Position numbers and translations under genes: made by a program. A DNA stretch of 63,817 bases, taken from Micractinium sp. NFX-FRZ (Eukaryota > Chlorophyta > Trebouxiophyceae > Chlorellales > Chlorellaceae). The notes below the pieces were generated by a model, which saw nothing but the letters and a program-made list of their open reading frames with translations, ran no database searches and was not told the DNA's origin. The stretch covers positions 1 to 63,817 of the forward strand of contig JAPTJF010000373.1 in NCBI GenBank assembly GCA_029339195.1, given 5' to 3'. Positions 1-13,200 of this stretch are shown here, one piece after another; position 1 is the stretch's first letter, and every line of letters begins with the position of its first letter.

Positions 1-3000
1 TTGGCGGCAACCTGCGCGGCGGCGGCGGCCTGGGCGGCGGCAGCCGCCGCGGCCGCTGCCTCCCGCGCCAGCGCCTCCTGGCGCTGCCGCTTCTTCTCCT
101 TCTCCAGCTGCTTCTTGGCCTTGCGGCGCTCAGCCTCCTCCTGCGCGGCCCGGTTGTGCTCTCGCTCCAGCTCCTTGAGCTCCTGGGAGGAGGGGATCTG
201 CAGGAGCAGGGGAGGGCTGCTGCCGACTGTTTAGCAAGGATGCTGGGCGGGGTGGGAGCGGCCAGAGCCGGCTGCCTTTCCAGCTCGTGGGACGGACTCC
301 TTTGGGCAAAAGGGAGTGTGCAGGGGGGCAGGGTGTATGGTTGCGCGTGTGTGGTGGAGAGGACAGGGAGCCTTGTGAGGAGAGCATGTGCAGCAACAAG
401 CAAGTGACCTGTGACCTGTGCTCATCGGCCCATGTGCCTGCCCATTGCAGCTGCCAAGCGCACCTACCAGGCAAGCGAAGCACGCCGTGTGCACACCATT
501 CCCTCTCCATCCGTGCACAGCACACGCCCTCCCACGCCCTTCTTTCTCAGCACCCAACTGCCTTTGCCCTTCATGCCCACCACCTCCCCCAGCCCTGCTG
601 TCCCTAGCACGGCACAGCGGATACAGACGTGCTTCAATAGTGAACTGACTGGAATCAGCAACCCACCTTGTCCTTCATGCGCACCACCTCTGGCAGCTCA
701 AAGTTCTCGGGCGGCTCCACCACCGGCTCCACCACGTGCCGCACCGCGGGCGCCTTGGGCTTGGCAGCCGCGCGCGCCGCGGCACGCGCCGCCGCCTCCG
801 CCTCCTCATCCTCCAGCCCCACAATGCCATGGAAAGCGGGGGGCTTCCCCGACTCCGCTGCCTCCTCCGCCTCCGCCTCCGCTGCAGCGGCGGCGGCAGC
901 GGCCGCCGCCGCCGCGCCGCTCGTGGCGTCGGCCGCCGCCTGCGCTGCGATCTTGGCGCGTGCCGTCGCGCGCGCTTCTGCCATCAGCGCGGCAATGGCT
1001 GCCTCTGCCTTCTTGGCGGGGTCCACTGGCTCCTCATCCTTGGCCGCCTTGCCCTTCTTGGCGCCCTTGCTGGGGGGAGGCAGGTTGGCGTCAACCTCGT
1101 CTGCAGGGGAGAGGGCAGGCAAAGCATTGTTGAGTGAAGAAGGGGAGGCAGGGAAGCTTGCGGGGCATCGGGTTGGCATCCACTCGGGGAGCGGAAGCAT
1201 GCCGCTCGCAGCATGTTCCCAGGTCCCATCTCACACCACACCCTACCACAGAACGCTACGCTCTGAAACTGCACCAGTCATAGATGACTTTGCTCTGCTG
1301 TCCCACAGGGCACACGGTAGTTGCCCCCTCAACGTAAAGCACCCATCATCCAGCCCACGCACCCGCCAGCAACCAGAGTGCCACACTCACCGGAGGACAT
1401 GGGTGACTTGCGCTGCTGGTCCCACAGGGCGCAGTACTCGGCGCGGAAGGCGTCGTCGCTGCGCAGCTGCTCGTGCGCCTCCTCCATCTGCTCAGCGCAC
1501 GCGGCGTGCGCCTCCTCCAGCTTGCCCTCCTCCACGAGCTGCGTGCAGGCAAGGCGGAAGGGAAAGGAAAGCAAGGGAGGGAGGTGGTCAGCAAGGAGGA
1601 TCAGGAGTGGGGCGGGCGGGCGGGTGAGCAGGGAGAGCACCCCCGCACAGCACCCAAATCCTACAGCGGTGTGTTGTGCATCAAGGGGAGGTGCGGCAAA
1701 ATTCCAGCTCGGCACCCCTGCCGTGTGCAAATGCTGCGTCAAACAAAATCTGGTTGGAGGAGTACAAGCCACTTCCTACCCACTCAAAACACCTAGCCAG
1801 TGCATCACCCCCACAGGGCAGCACCCACCTTGCGGATGGTGCGCGAGAAGCCGCGGTTGGAGTAGAAGCTGTTGTTCTTCTCCCACTGGGCCTTCTTCAG
1901 GGACGTCAGCCGCTGGTACGCCTGCTCCTGCAGCACGGCAAACAGCATTGGGGGGCCAAACACAGGGACTGTTGCTCAGTACTGGCAGCATCATTTCTAC
2001 TGCCCAGGGCTGTGATTGAGCAGCTGGTGCGCCTGCAGGCGGCAGAACAAAGGAGGGAGGCACAGAACAAAGGAGGAAGGCACAGCACAGTGCTTGTGCC
2101 TCTCAAACAGTCTCGATGATACCCCAGGGCCCCCCAACCCATGCGGCTTGCCCTCCCCCCATCCCAGCTCGCCCACTCACCATGACCTCGCGGCAGCGCC
2201 GCCGCTCCCCGATCACCTCCTCCACCTCGCGGTCAATCTCCCGCTCGTGCTCCCGCAGCTTGTCCAGGATCTGGCGCTGCAGGGCGGGGAACAGAGGCAT
2301 GGCAGGGGTGGGGTGGTTGGTGAGAGAGAGTACAGGTGGGGTGCGCAGACGGGCAGCTTGTGCAGGGTCGTGGCCCGCCAGCAGGGCACAGCGCCCGCAA
2401 CTTTGCTGGTCCCCATCCCCGCGCCTGTGCAGCCGTGCTCCCCACCCCACCCCACGCTCCTAGAGCCACGTCGTGCAGCCATCACCTGCTGCAGCGCGTT
2501 GATCTCCCTTCCTTACTTCCCCGGCCACACTCCACACCTCTCACTACACACCCCAGTTCTCCCTCCCACTAAAACAGTGTCCCCTCCGCACCTGCACATC
2601 CATCTCCTGGCGCAGTGCCTTGAGCTCGCCATCGTGCTCCTTCAGCGCGTCCTGCAGCTCGCTGCGCTTGGCGCGCGTCTCCGCAAACAGGGCCGCGCTC
2701 GCCTCATACTCGCGCACCTGCAGAGGGTGAGCGGGGCGGGTAAGGAGAGCACCGGTGTGCAGTGTGAATTGGCCAGGTGGGGTGGGCAGGTAGTTGAGGC
2801 AGAGGGTGGGAGGAGGGGAGGGGAGAGGAGGGCGGGCATGGGAAGGGGGAGGAGGGCGGGTGTGGGGCGGGAGGCAGAAGAGGTGGGGCATGACGAGAAG
2901 CAGACGACTTGGGGCACATCCCAGGGGCAAGGAGGGACAGGTTGCTGCGTCATGTTGCCTTGCTGACGGCGGCCGCAACACGCAGCCACGCAGAAAGCAA

Positions 3001-4662
3001 GGGCTGGGCGAGCACCTGCAAAGCACACCACAGGGACATACCCCTGTACGAGCCAACCCACCCACCCGCTCGCGCTGCTGCTCCAGCTTCTTGATAACCA
3101 GAACATGGCAGTTTGTATGTATGGAAGCAGACACACGACCCGCCAAAAGGAAGGAATCGGCAGCGCCCAGTAACGGCCACCCACCCACACACCCGCTCGC
3201 GCTGCTGCTCCAGCTTCTTGATGGTTGCCATCGCCTTCTTCTCATCGTTCAGCGAGATGGACTCGTGCTCAATGGTGTAGTGCAGTGCGCGCAGCTGCTC
3301 ATCCAGCTCAGCCTCGCTCTTCACCAGCAGGTCGCTGCACGGTGGGGGGGCACATGGCAGTGCGTCGTGTCGGGTGGTATCACTACTGCCCGGGGCAGCT
3401 GCGCATCCACCTCAGCCTTTGCTAGAGAAGTCTTCAGTAGCAGCTCGCGGCAGAGGTGAGGACCACAGCAGTGCATCTTGTTGCGCAATGTGCTATAAAT
3501 GCTATAAAAACATCTGTCATCCGCTGTGCTCTGCTCCGCCGCTCTTATCGTTTGCACGAGGCTGCAGGCACACCGCATTGTAGCAGGAGGAACCAGCCAA
3601 CGTGTGACGATGCACCCACGTTGTGTTCCCATGGCGCACGCGTACACCTCAGTGCCCCTGCTGAGCTGCGCCAGAGTTGCACAGCCAACCACCAGCTGGC
3701 CCAACCCCCGTGTCCAGCACCCACCTGAACGACTCGCGCAGCTTGTTGGCCGTGGCAGCGGCGTCCTGCCGCTGCTGCTGCATCTCCTTAACCGGCGCAA
3801 AGCGCTCGTCAAACGCGGCGCGGCACTGGTTGAACGCCTCGCGCGCGCCGCGGGTGGCCTCACGCGCGCTGTCGCGCTCCACCTGCGGCAGGGGGGCATG
3901 TGGGCATGTGGGCAGGGTAGCGTGGGGGATGCATGTGGGCCAAGCGACGAGAGCGGCGGCGAGCGTGCGGATGGAGCGGACACCGGGGGGCTGCAAGGGC
4001 ACCGCCGGGCGGCGGGAAGAGGGCTAGCTGCTCTGCCAAATCCTGACCGCTGCTTGATGCAGCGTCCGGCACACAGGAGCTGGGAAAGCACAGCTCAAGC
4101 TGCATCTCTGCTGCCCCGGACGTGCCCAACTACGGCGCGCAGCGCCCTGCTCCCCGCTGGGCTTCCCCGGGCTTCCCGCACTGCACAGATGCCGGCACTG
4201 CACCAGCTGCACAGCACCCACCTTCTTGACGTTCAGCGCCTCGGTGATGAGGTTGAACTGGGTGCGGTAAGTGTCCACCTCCTGCTCCAGGCCCTTGAGC
4301 GCACCCGCCTCGGGCGGCCGCGGCATGCGCACAAACCACAGCCTGCAGGCAGCGGCGCTGAAGCGCTCAAATTCATGCCACTGGCGCTGAAGGCCCGCAA
4401 GCGTCCCAAAATGCCTTACTGCAGGCCCCCAAAATGATCGGACATGTTGCGGCGCGTGAGGCGTGATCACCCGGTCCCTGACTCACCGCTTGCGCCATGG
4501 CTCCTCCTCCTCCTGCTTGTTGCTAGCGGCCGGCTCGTCACTGGCGTCCTGAGTGGCCCCGTTCGCCAGAGGCTCTGCCGAGCCCTCCTCCAGCTCCACT
4601 GACGCCACGGCTGGCTCCACCACTGCCTCTGCCATAGAGACAGGCTCCTCAACGTCGGCCAT
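1..4662 (-). CDS. Proton pump-interactor 1-like coiled-coil protein (3' end outside window)
   Basis: Plant PPI1 proteins bind the regulatory tail of the plasma-membrane H+-ATPase. Ten exons are seen: 4662-4487, 4342-4222, 3882-3725, 3334-3193, 2717-2592, 2276-2181, 1927-1829, 1538-1391, 1100-667 and 197-1, giving about 565 residues before the edge; all phases close. Family marks are LWFVRMPRP near residue 60 followed by FNLITEALNVKK, an NNSFYSNRGF block near residue 255, long Glu/Lys/Arg-rich coiled coil, and a Lys/Ala-rich tail (AKKQLEKEKKRQRQEA) like the basic C-terminus of plant PPI1, which usually ends in a membrane anchor (not visible here). The ATG at 4662 opens an acidic N-terminus. 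It is divergent with the GNAT gene. Intron 4 contains a copy of the exon 4 end. The family call is by motif memory, not a search; another coiled-coil family is possible but less likely. Confidence 0.72.
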
Positions 4663-5005
4663 ATTGTGCGGTCACTTTCAGAGCTCTGGCCCTGGCTCGG
4701 TCTTGGCGGGAATCGGGGCTGAAGATGGGTTGATGGATGCCAATAATGGAACAGTGCGAAACGCAGGGGAATGGGCGGAAGTGTACCTGCCCTCCCCTGC
4801 TGCGCTTGCAAGCGTGCTGGGCTCTACGTGCAGCGGAGAGGAACTGGTTGGGGGACCCGGCGGCATTTCAACATCGGTTTTGCATATCCAATCTCTGATC
4901 AAGGCAGTTCACGGCCTGCAAGTGCGGCCCGCCACTTGCCGAAAGCTTATCGCCGCCGTCTCTTTCACACCAGCCTCCTCGCACCTTGAAAACTTGAAGT
5001 CGACA
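4663..5005. promoter_or_regulatory. Shared divergent promoter region, PPI1-like / GNAT
   Basis: A 343-base gap between two divergent ATGs (4662 on minus, 5006 on plus) must hold both 5' UTRs and promoters. I see no clear TATA box or other named element. Confidence 0.45.
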
Positions 5006-6681
5006 ATGGCAGCAGCAGTAAAAGCGCAGCTGCGGCCCTGCAGCGGCGCTGCACTGCGGCAAGCCCTGCCGCCGCCGCCGCTGCCTGCCGCCGCCCTGCC
5101 CCGCCACCCACGGCCGCAAGGTGCCGACCGGCAGCTCCCTGCTGGGCGCCGCCACCGGCGCCCTTCGACCCCCGCCTCCTCCTCTGGGTTCCACCAGTCC
5201 CTTTTGGTGGCCACGGAACGCGCCGGCGAGCCAGCAGAGCCGCTGCCGGCGGTGGCGGTGCGGGAGGCGGAGGTTGATGGCGAGCTGGAGGCGGCCGCCT
5301 GGCTGCGCGCCCTCTCTTTCTATCGCTACCCAGAGGAGCGCAAGTTTGCAGCCCAGGTGAGATGAAGGTCGTCGAGGGCATGTGCGAGTGGGAAGGCTGG
5401 GCACCGAGGGCGGGGCACTGCCCCACCTTGCACCACCAGCGGCGCTGGCTCAGTCGTGCGTGCAAAGGCGCACAGGTGGAGCCACTCGCACAGTGCTGAA
5501 GCATGGGAAAACTGCACAATAGTCCGCAATGCTACCTCCTGCCCGTCTAGTTGCTCCTCTGCGCCTCACTCCCGAGCCCTGGGGCACCCCCACCCACGTG
5601 CCGCCGCTGCCCTTCCCCACTGTAACCCCAGGTGCACCGCACAATGGTGGCAGAGGAGGAGGTGAAGGCGCTGAAAGCTGCCCGCCTGAACCGCCGCCTA
5701 GACGGCGACGCCTCCGCCGAGCGCCAGGCATGCCTGGTGGCGCTGTGCCCCGCTGCCGAGCTGCTGGGCAGCAGCAGCAGCGGCAGCAGCGGAGCAGGGG
5801 AACCTTTGGATGAGCGGCTGGTGCTGGATGGAAGCCAGCTAGGGCTGGCAGCAGCAGGCAGCAGCAGCAGCAGCAGCATTGCAGAGGGCATGCGGGAGCG
5901 TGCAGCGGCGGCAGCGGTGGCCGCTGCGGCTGCCGCGGGCGAGCCGCTGGCAGTGGTGGGCACGCTCGACCTGTATGCTGTGCGCGCTCTGCAGGGGGAG
6001 GTGCTGATAGGGGACAGCCGGAATGCAGCGTACCTAGCCAATGTGTGCACCGCGCCCGCCGCACGGCGGCGGGGGGTGGGGCAGGCGCTGCTGGCGGCGG
6101 CGCGCCAGCTGGCCGTGAGCTGGGGTGAGGAGCAGGGCTGAGGGCTTGGGGGCTGCACGGGGCCGGAAGCAGGCGCTGTTGGCTGATTTTGGGTGGAGGG
6201 TTGGGGCGCCTCCTGAACCCTCAGAGACGGGCATCTGCCGCCCCCGGGAATTTGGGCAGTGCACTGTCTTGCACCCAGATCTGCTCCCTGCAAGCGAGGA
6301 CGCCAATGCCCATCTACTGGCCCACCCTTTTCTGCACCCCCCGCGCTCGTACCGGCCTTCCCCATACCTCCCCATGCAGGCGTGGACGCCCTGTACATTG
6401 CACCCAGGGACGTCGACAAAGGTGGCATATCCCAAGCCTACTGGCCTTACGCTGAACCTCGCCCCTGCCTCCTGTCCTCACCTCCCTCTGCAGGCGTGGA
6501 TGCCCTGTACGTGCACACCATGGCGGTCAACGAAATTGCCGTCCGCTTCTACGAGCGCAACGGCTTTGTGGTGGAGAAGGAGGAGAGCAGCAACCAGGCG
6601 CACTACCGAGGGCGCTGCCTGGATGGCATTGAGGGGCGGGGGCGCACCGTGCTGATGCGGGACGAGCGCCTGCGGGCATGA
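5006..6681 (+). CDS. GNAT-family N-acetyltransferase, probably plastid-targeted
   Basis: Transfers an acetyl group from acetyl-CoA to an amine; the substrate cannot be told from sequence. Exons are 5006-5356, 5632-6124 and 6494-6681, about 343 residues. The first 70 or so residues are Ala/Arg/Pro-rich and low in acidic residues, as in a chloroplast transit peptide. The GNAT core has a beta-strand AYLANVCTAPAARRRGVG carrying the acetyl-CoA pyrophosphate-binding R-x-x-G-x-G loop, and the C-terminal DALYVHTMAVNEIAVRFYER plus NGF motif typical of the fold. A Ser/Ala low-complexity stretch (from about 5770 to 5940) interrupts the N-terminal part of the domain. ATG 5006 is the first in frame and the ORF stays open upstream, so an earlier exon is possible. 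An in-frame alternative acceptor exists at 6379 (see findings). Confidence 0.8.
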
Positions 6682-7251
6682 GAAGTGAGGTTGTTCCGCA
6701 CAGTCAAGGACCCTTCTTCTTGGACCGCCTTTCCTGTTTCATTTGCCGTGCCTCCCTGCCTGAATGCCTGCCTGCTTTCCTTCTGTGGATTCACAAGTAT
6801 CGCAATATTATGCTGCCATCAGGTTTTGCTCTCCGGCGCAGAGAGCAGTCATTTCATGACTTTGTCTCACCCAAGCTAAAACCGCTAGACTTGCCATCGG
6901 CGGCCCCCGCCTGCGGTCTCAACAATGGAGAGCTTTACTTCATACGTTCACCATCATAGTTGTTTTAATACAGCATTGATTATGTGAGGTCTCAGGTTCT
7001 CTCTGAACTGGCCTGCAAGCGAGCGGACAAGCAGCAGCGGCGGTGTCATGTTTGTGAACATGTGGCGCGCCACATCGGCGGCGAGGGAAGCAAGGGTTCT
7101 CCCGCCCTCGGAGCGCTCCGCATTTGTGTAGCACTCTCTGCCTTCGTCTGCGATCAGACGCTTTGAGCCGGCGTCCACGCCTCTGACGCCAGGCCTGCGC
7201 GCGGGCTCTCTTTCCCCACACAGCGCCCCTCGGCTTGCGCCCAACGCATAT
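6682..7251. other. Intergenic: GNAT 3' region and ABC1K8 promoter
   Basis: No supported gene. The first part is relatively AT-rich and is probably GNAT 3' UTR. A CATATATGC element lies at the presumed start of the next gene. Confidence 0.4.
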
Positions 7252-10200
7252 ATGCAGTGCTCTGCAAGCACAGGGGCGCCCCTGCGTGGGGCGCACTGGT
7301 GAGAGGGAGGCGGAAGGGCTGCCGCCAGACTGGGCGCCGCCAGTGCGGCAGCGCCTGCTGCCCTTGGTGCCACGGTGGTTCTCGCACCCCCTGTAAGCCC
7401 CCGCCTGGGGCATTACAATTACACATGTGTTGCTTGGCATGCCCTCTGCAGGCCGCTGCATGCGCGTGTGCCGCGGCAGCGGCTGGCGCCGGCAGGTGCC
7501 GTCGCCCCAAAAACAGAGCGCAAGCAGCCAGTCATGCGGCCGCTCTCTCCCTCGGACGACGCCGAGATAGTGGCCCAGCGGCACGGCCAGCCCAGCAGCA
7601 GCGGCAGCGTGACAAGCAGCAGCAGCCCCACCCCCAGCAGCAGGCCCAGCAGCAGCAGCCCCAGCAGCAGCCCCCCTGGCGTTGTGTCGCCCACCATGCT
7701 GCGGCCTGAGCTGGTCCCCATGCGCTACGCTGGGCCTGCTGGCTCTGCATCGTATGCTGGCAGCAGCAGCAGCGGCGGCGACGGCAGCAGCAGCAGCCAC
7801 TCTGGCAGCGGGCGGCAGATCAGCGTCAGCATGAGCAGCAGCGGGGTGTCCGCCGTCAGCAGCCAGGCGCCTGGCAGCGGTACGGTTCTGTACCGCCAGA
7901 GCGTCCCCGTTGGCACCGCTGTCAAGGCGGCTGCAGGCGGGCTGGCGGGCTCAGCAAGCACTTTCCAGAGGAGCATGATGGTGGCTGGGTTTGAGGAGAC
8001 GAGTGAGTGGGACCCTGCCAGCAGGGGCGTGTGGGGAGGGGAGGCAAGATGGTGGGCACGCGGTGGGAGGGTCTTGCGGGCCAAGGGCAGGCGAGGTTGC
8101 GCTCCTGCAGTGGCCCAAGCAGCAGCGAAGGGGGTTTTACGACCTCTCCCTCCCCTCCAATCCTTTCACACTCGCCACACATGTGCGTGTGTCACACAGG
8201 TGTGTGTGTCACACATGTGCACATGCCACCCATCCACCCACATACCTGCGTGGGTGGATGCTACATGCATCCACATGTCGCATGCTGCCAAATACCTCCC
8301 TCCCTCCCCTTGCGCTGGCAGGCGTCGATGCACTGCCCACCGACTACCAGTACACCTGGGCCCAAGAGAACTACAGCAAGCGCCAGCGCACGCTCGACAC
8401 CTGGTCGTTTGTGCTCACGCTGCGCGCCCGCCTCTGGCTGCTGGACCAGGCAAGGCGGCCGCCGCTGCTGCTGGTGCCATGCCGCCCCCGCTGCTGCCGC
8501 CAAGCCAGGCGTTTTGCCTGGTGGGCGTAGACATCATGCAGGCGCTAGCTGATGACAGCTCCTGTGCCCCCAGGCCTTCTCGCTTCACGCTGGATGCGCT
8601 GCCTTACCCTGCTCCTCCTCTCCTCCTCTGCCCGCCAACCGCCTGCAGGCGTGGAGCTACCCCGGGGGGATGACTCCCGAGACCAAGTCGGGGCGCGCGC
8701 GCACGCTGGCTGTATGGATCCGTGAGCGCATCCTGCAGCTGGGGCCCACATATATCAAGCTGGGGCAGGTGACCTGGCCTGCAGTTTGTGTCAGGGAGGC
8801 GCAAGGGGGCAGGAGCCGCCCAGGTCCACCTAGCTCGGGCAGTCGGCCTGTTGCAGTTGTGCGGCACGGGTTACGTTTGTGTCAGGCATGTGCGAGGGGG
8901 GCTGGAGCAAGCGCATCAAGCTGGGGCATGTGACCTGGGCTGCATTTATGGGTTGGGATGCGCAAGGGGGCGGGAGTGAGCGGATCCTGCTGCAGGTGGA
9001 CCACATGCATCAATCTCGGCCAGCTACCCATGCCTCTCGTGTGCCACCCCGTGCCCCCTCCCCCCGCCTGCAGCTCTTCTCCACCCGCAGCGACCTCTTC
9101 CCTCCCGAGTTCACTGAAGAGCTCAGCAAGCTGCAGGTGAGGCGGGGGGGCAGGCGCCACGTGCCGGGGGCCTGCAGCCAGCAAACGGCGCGCGCAGGTG
9201 CCGTGCGCACGATGCAGCGCGCCCTGCAGGGCGGGGTAGTGCAGCTGGTGCCCCTGCCTGGCCTGGCACGCCGCCTGCTTGCCGCCATGCTGCTGGAGCG
9301 TCCCAGGCGAGAGCGCAGGACCGAGTGGCGCCTGCAGCGCCGGCCACTGCCGGTACACCCGTGCCCTGCCCTGCGCCCTCAACTGCTGTGTGCTGGGCCG
9401 CCATCGCTAACTGTCACTCGCCGTTCCCTTCCTCCAATCCAACCTGCTGCTACCGCAAACCATCCTGCATCTACCGCAGGGGTGTGCCGGCCTTCAAGGC
9501 CGACATGGATGAGTCGAACTGGAGGCCTGCTGTGACCCACCACAAACCGATGTCTCGTCCCTCCCTTGTGCGCAGGACCGCGTGCCGGCCTTCAGCGCCG
9601 ACAAGGCGGAGGCCATCATCGAGCGGGAGCTGGGGGCCCCCGTGGGCGTGCTGTTCAGGGAGTTTGACCGCCAGCCCATCGCAGCCGCCAGCCTGGGCCA
9701 GGTGGGTGGGAAGGGTGAGAGTGGTTTTGAACGGGTGTGTGCATGCCTGTGGACTTCTGGATGTGGTGCTCTGAAACCTGCACTGGTGCAGCTGCCAGGC
9801 AGGCGGAGCGGCTTCGTGTGTGGTGTGGTGGGGGCTCCCTTTGGTCAAGGAGGCGTAGCCTGTCGGGGAGTGGACACACGGCAGAGGCGTGCATGGGGTA
9901 CTGCGGCTGCGGCTGCCCTGCACCAAAGTTGTGCCCTTCTGCCTGCCTTCCCCCCTTGCGAGGCGGTGGCGGTGGTCAAGCCACCCCTGCCACCTCCCCG
10001 CCTCGCATACCTAGAGGTAGAGCTCCCCCCCGCTTCGCCCCCCGCCCTGCAGGTGCACCGCGCCACCCTGCACAGCGGCGAGCTGTGTGTGGTCAAGGTG
10101 CAGCGCCCCGGCCTGCGCCAGCTGTTTGAGATCGACTTGGAGATCCTGGAGAAGGTAGCAGAGCAGCTGGACAAAGGGGATGAGGCCACACGTGACTTCA

Positions 10201-13200
10201 AGGGCATCTACAGGGTGCGCGCGTGCAGCGGGGCACGGGTGGTGACGCCGGTCTTTTGCGGGGAGGAGGGTATCAGCATCACAGCGCCAGGCATCAGTCG
10301 ACCCTGGTGTGCTGGACGAAAGGGCTGGGGAAGTGGGAGCGATGGGGCTGGGGCGGCGGATGGATGCAAAGGGCAGCTGCCAGGGGCGGCCGATGGCCAA
10401 ACATTTTGTGTCCAGGGGCGCAGCGCTGCTGCCTTCCCTGTGCCTTCCAGCACCCCGGCCCTTCGTTCTTGGTTCCCCTGTGTAGGCTGGCGCTTGCAGG
10501 CATTGCATACCGCAGCCGGGCGTGCCTCCCTTGCCAGCATTATCGACGCCTCCCTGTTGGTCCTCCGCTCCCCATCGCCCCGCAGGAGTGCGCCGACACG
10601 CTGTACATTGCGGACCGCTGCCGTGCGTTTGCCTTCCCAGCATTACCGACGCCTCCCTGTTGCTCCCCCACCCCCTTGACCCGCAGGAGTGCGCCGACAC
10701 GCTGTACAAGGAGATTGACTACATCGCCGAGGGGCGCAACGCCGACCGCTTCCGCCGCAACTTCCGGGAGCAGGGCTGGGTGCGCGTGCCGCGCGTGTAC
10801 TGGCAGTACAGGTGGGCCAGGGAGGGCAGTACAGGTGGGCCAAGTTGCCTCGGGTGGGGCGGGGCACGGAAGGTGCCTGGATGAGGGTGGCAGGGCGGCA
10901 GGTGGATACATGCCTGTCCAAGACCACCTGTGGCGAACCTGTTGGAGGGCAGGTGTGTCCCGCCTGCCCTGACACCCTCCCCTCCAGAGCTAATGTGCCT
11001 GCCGCCCTGTGCCTCCCCGCCTTTCCGCACCACCCCCCTGCCTCTGCCGCCCCAAATCCCTCCCGCCTGACCCGGGACACTGCCGTGCCCCCTCGTCTCC
11101 CACCGACCGCAGCGCCCCCAGCGTGCTGACTCTGGAGTATGCACCCGGCGTGAAAATCACCGACGTAACATCCCTCCAGGCAGCAGGGCTTGATACGCGC
11201 GTGATTGCGCAGCGTGCTACTGAGTCCTACTTGCTGCAGATCCTGAGGCACGGCTTCTTCCACGCAGGTGGGGCGGGGGCAGGGTCGGCTGTGGGATCGA
11301 GTCGCGAGCGGGCGTGCAGGCAGCAGCGTGGTGGGCGCGCAATGTGCAGCAGGGTGTGCAGCGGGCGCAGCTGTGGCTTGCTACCTATATATATAGCTTA
11401 CCTTGCTGGGTGTTCAGGGCGGGCTGCCGGGTTGGCTTGCTTGCGTTCACCAGCAAGCAATGCGCCTGCACTTGGAAGCCGTGCCATGGCAGGCCGGCAT
11501 GCGGTGCCCGGCTCTCGTGTACTGCCCCCGCCCGCCCGCCCGCACACCATCCCTCACACCCTCCCCCGCTGCCCCTCTCGACTGTCCCCTGCCCCGCAGA
11601 CCCGCACCCCGGCAACATTGCCGTGGACGCCCGTGGCAACCTGACTTTCTACGACTTCGGGATGATGGGGGAGATTGTGCCGGCCACCCGGGAGCGGCTG
11701 CTGGACCTGTTCTATGGCATCAACCGGCAGGACACGGATGCGGTGCGGCGGGGCCAGGGACGGCGGTGTCTGGGTCCTCTTTGCTGTACCGTGTGGGTGC
11801 GGTGGGGTCTGGCACACACCTTCTAGCTTGCCGGTCTGGGTGTGGTGGAGTCTCACACGCACCTCTATGCTTCCCCCTTTTGCCGCACAATCCTCATGTT
11901 TTCTGCAACCTTAGTTGTTCCATTGTGGCCGTGGCAGGAGGGCGTGGCAGGGCCGGTGGAGGGTGAGGTGGATGGGCGGCGCACAGTACAGGGGGTTGTT
12001 GAAGGGGCGGGGTTGGGGTGGGGGCGCTGAACGTTACCTGGGAAGCTGGCGCCATGGGCGCGCCTCCCGCCCAGCCCTCCTGGTGTATCACTTGCGCCCG
12101 GAGCTGCTGCCCTCTAATCCTTCTGGGTGCGGGTAGTGTTGGAGTGTGGCAGGGTTGTCCCCGCGCCCGCTCTGACCCTCTGGCTGCCCGCCCCGCCCTT
12201 CCTTTGCCCCGCCCACCCCCGCCTGCTGCCCCGCAGGTGGTGCAGCAGCTGATAGGCCTGGGCATCATTGTGCCCACATCAGACCTCCTCTCCATCCGCC
12301 GCTCCATCAATTTCTTCATCCAAAACATCAGCCGCCAGGCGCAGCAGCAGGAGGCCGTGGCGGTGAGTGAGCGGTCGGCAGCGGCCAGGCGGGCGGGTGG
12401 GTGGAAGGGGTGGGCCGGGGTGGGCCGGGGGCAGCAGCGATGCCTGCCGGCAACCAGTGCCTGTAGAGCCCTCCCGCAGATAAACTTCATATATGCTTGC
12501 CCGTTGCCGTGGACATGCCCTTGCCTGCAATACGTCACACACACACCGTGAAGTGTGTGACACCCTGGCCCTGCCCTGCAGACGATTGGCGAGGACTTGT
12601 TTGCGATTGCCGTGGACCAGCCCTTCCGCTTCCCCGCCGCCTTCACATTCGTGCTGCGCGCCTTTGCCACGCTGGAGGGCATCGGCAAGGTGAGGGCGGG
12701 GGTCCAGCTGGGCTGGGCTCTTTTTCGTTGGAGGAACGGTACCAGCAAGCTACTTGCATGCACATGGGTCAGAGCAAGTGCATGACATGGCGCGGCCTCA
12801 AGCCCGGAGAATGGCTGGGCAAGCGGGAGTCGGCCGGGTGGCAGCGCGGCAGGCGGGGGCAGCGCCAGGGCTGGCCTGGGGCTGTCCCAGCCAGCCAGAC
12901 TGCGCTGACATGCATGCTGTGCCTCAGCGCAAACCTCCCACCACCTGGGCCCCCTCCTGCCTCCCCCGGCGTGCTTGCTCTCTCTGGCAGGCTTTGGACC
13001 CCGACTTCAAGTTTGCACAGGTGGCAGCCCCCTACGCATCGGAGCTCCTCAACCTGCAGGCAAGTCAATCAATGATTGATAACAAAAATCAATACAGTTA
13101 GGGTCCACGCAGGCAGCAGGACTCGCGAGACCTGGGAGATGTGGCAAGTAGCACGTGTGGCACCACCTGTGCGCCCGATGCCCCGCCCCGCCCACTCATG

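Noticed and set aside
7375..7533. Upstream in-frame extension of ABC1K8
   Set aside because: The frame begins with GTG, not ATG; splicing from an exon at 7252-7298 gives a better transit-like start.
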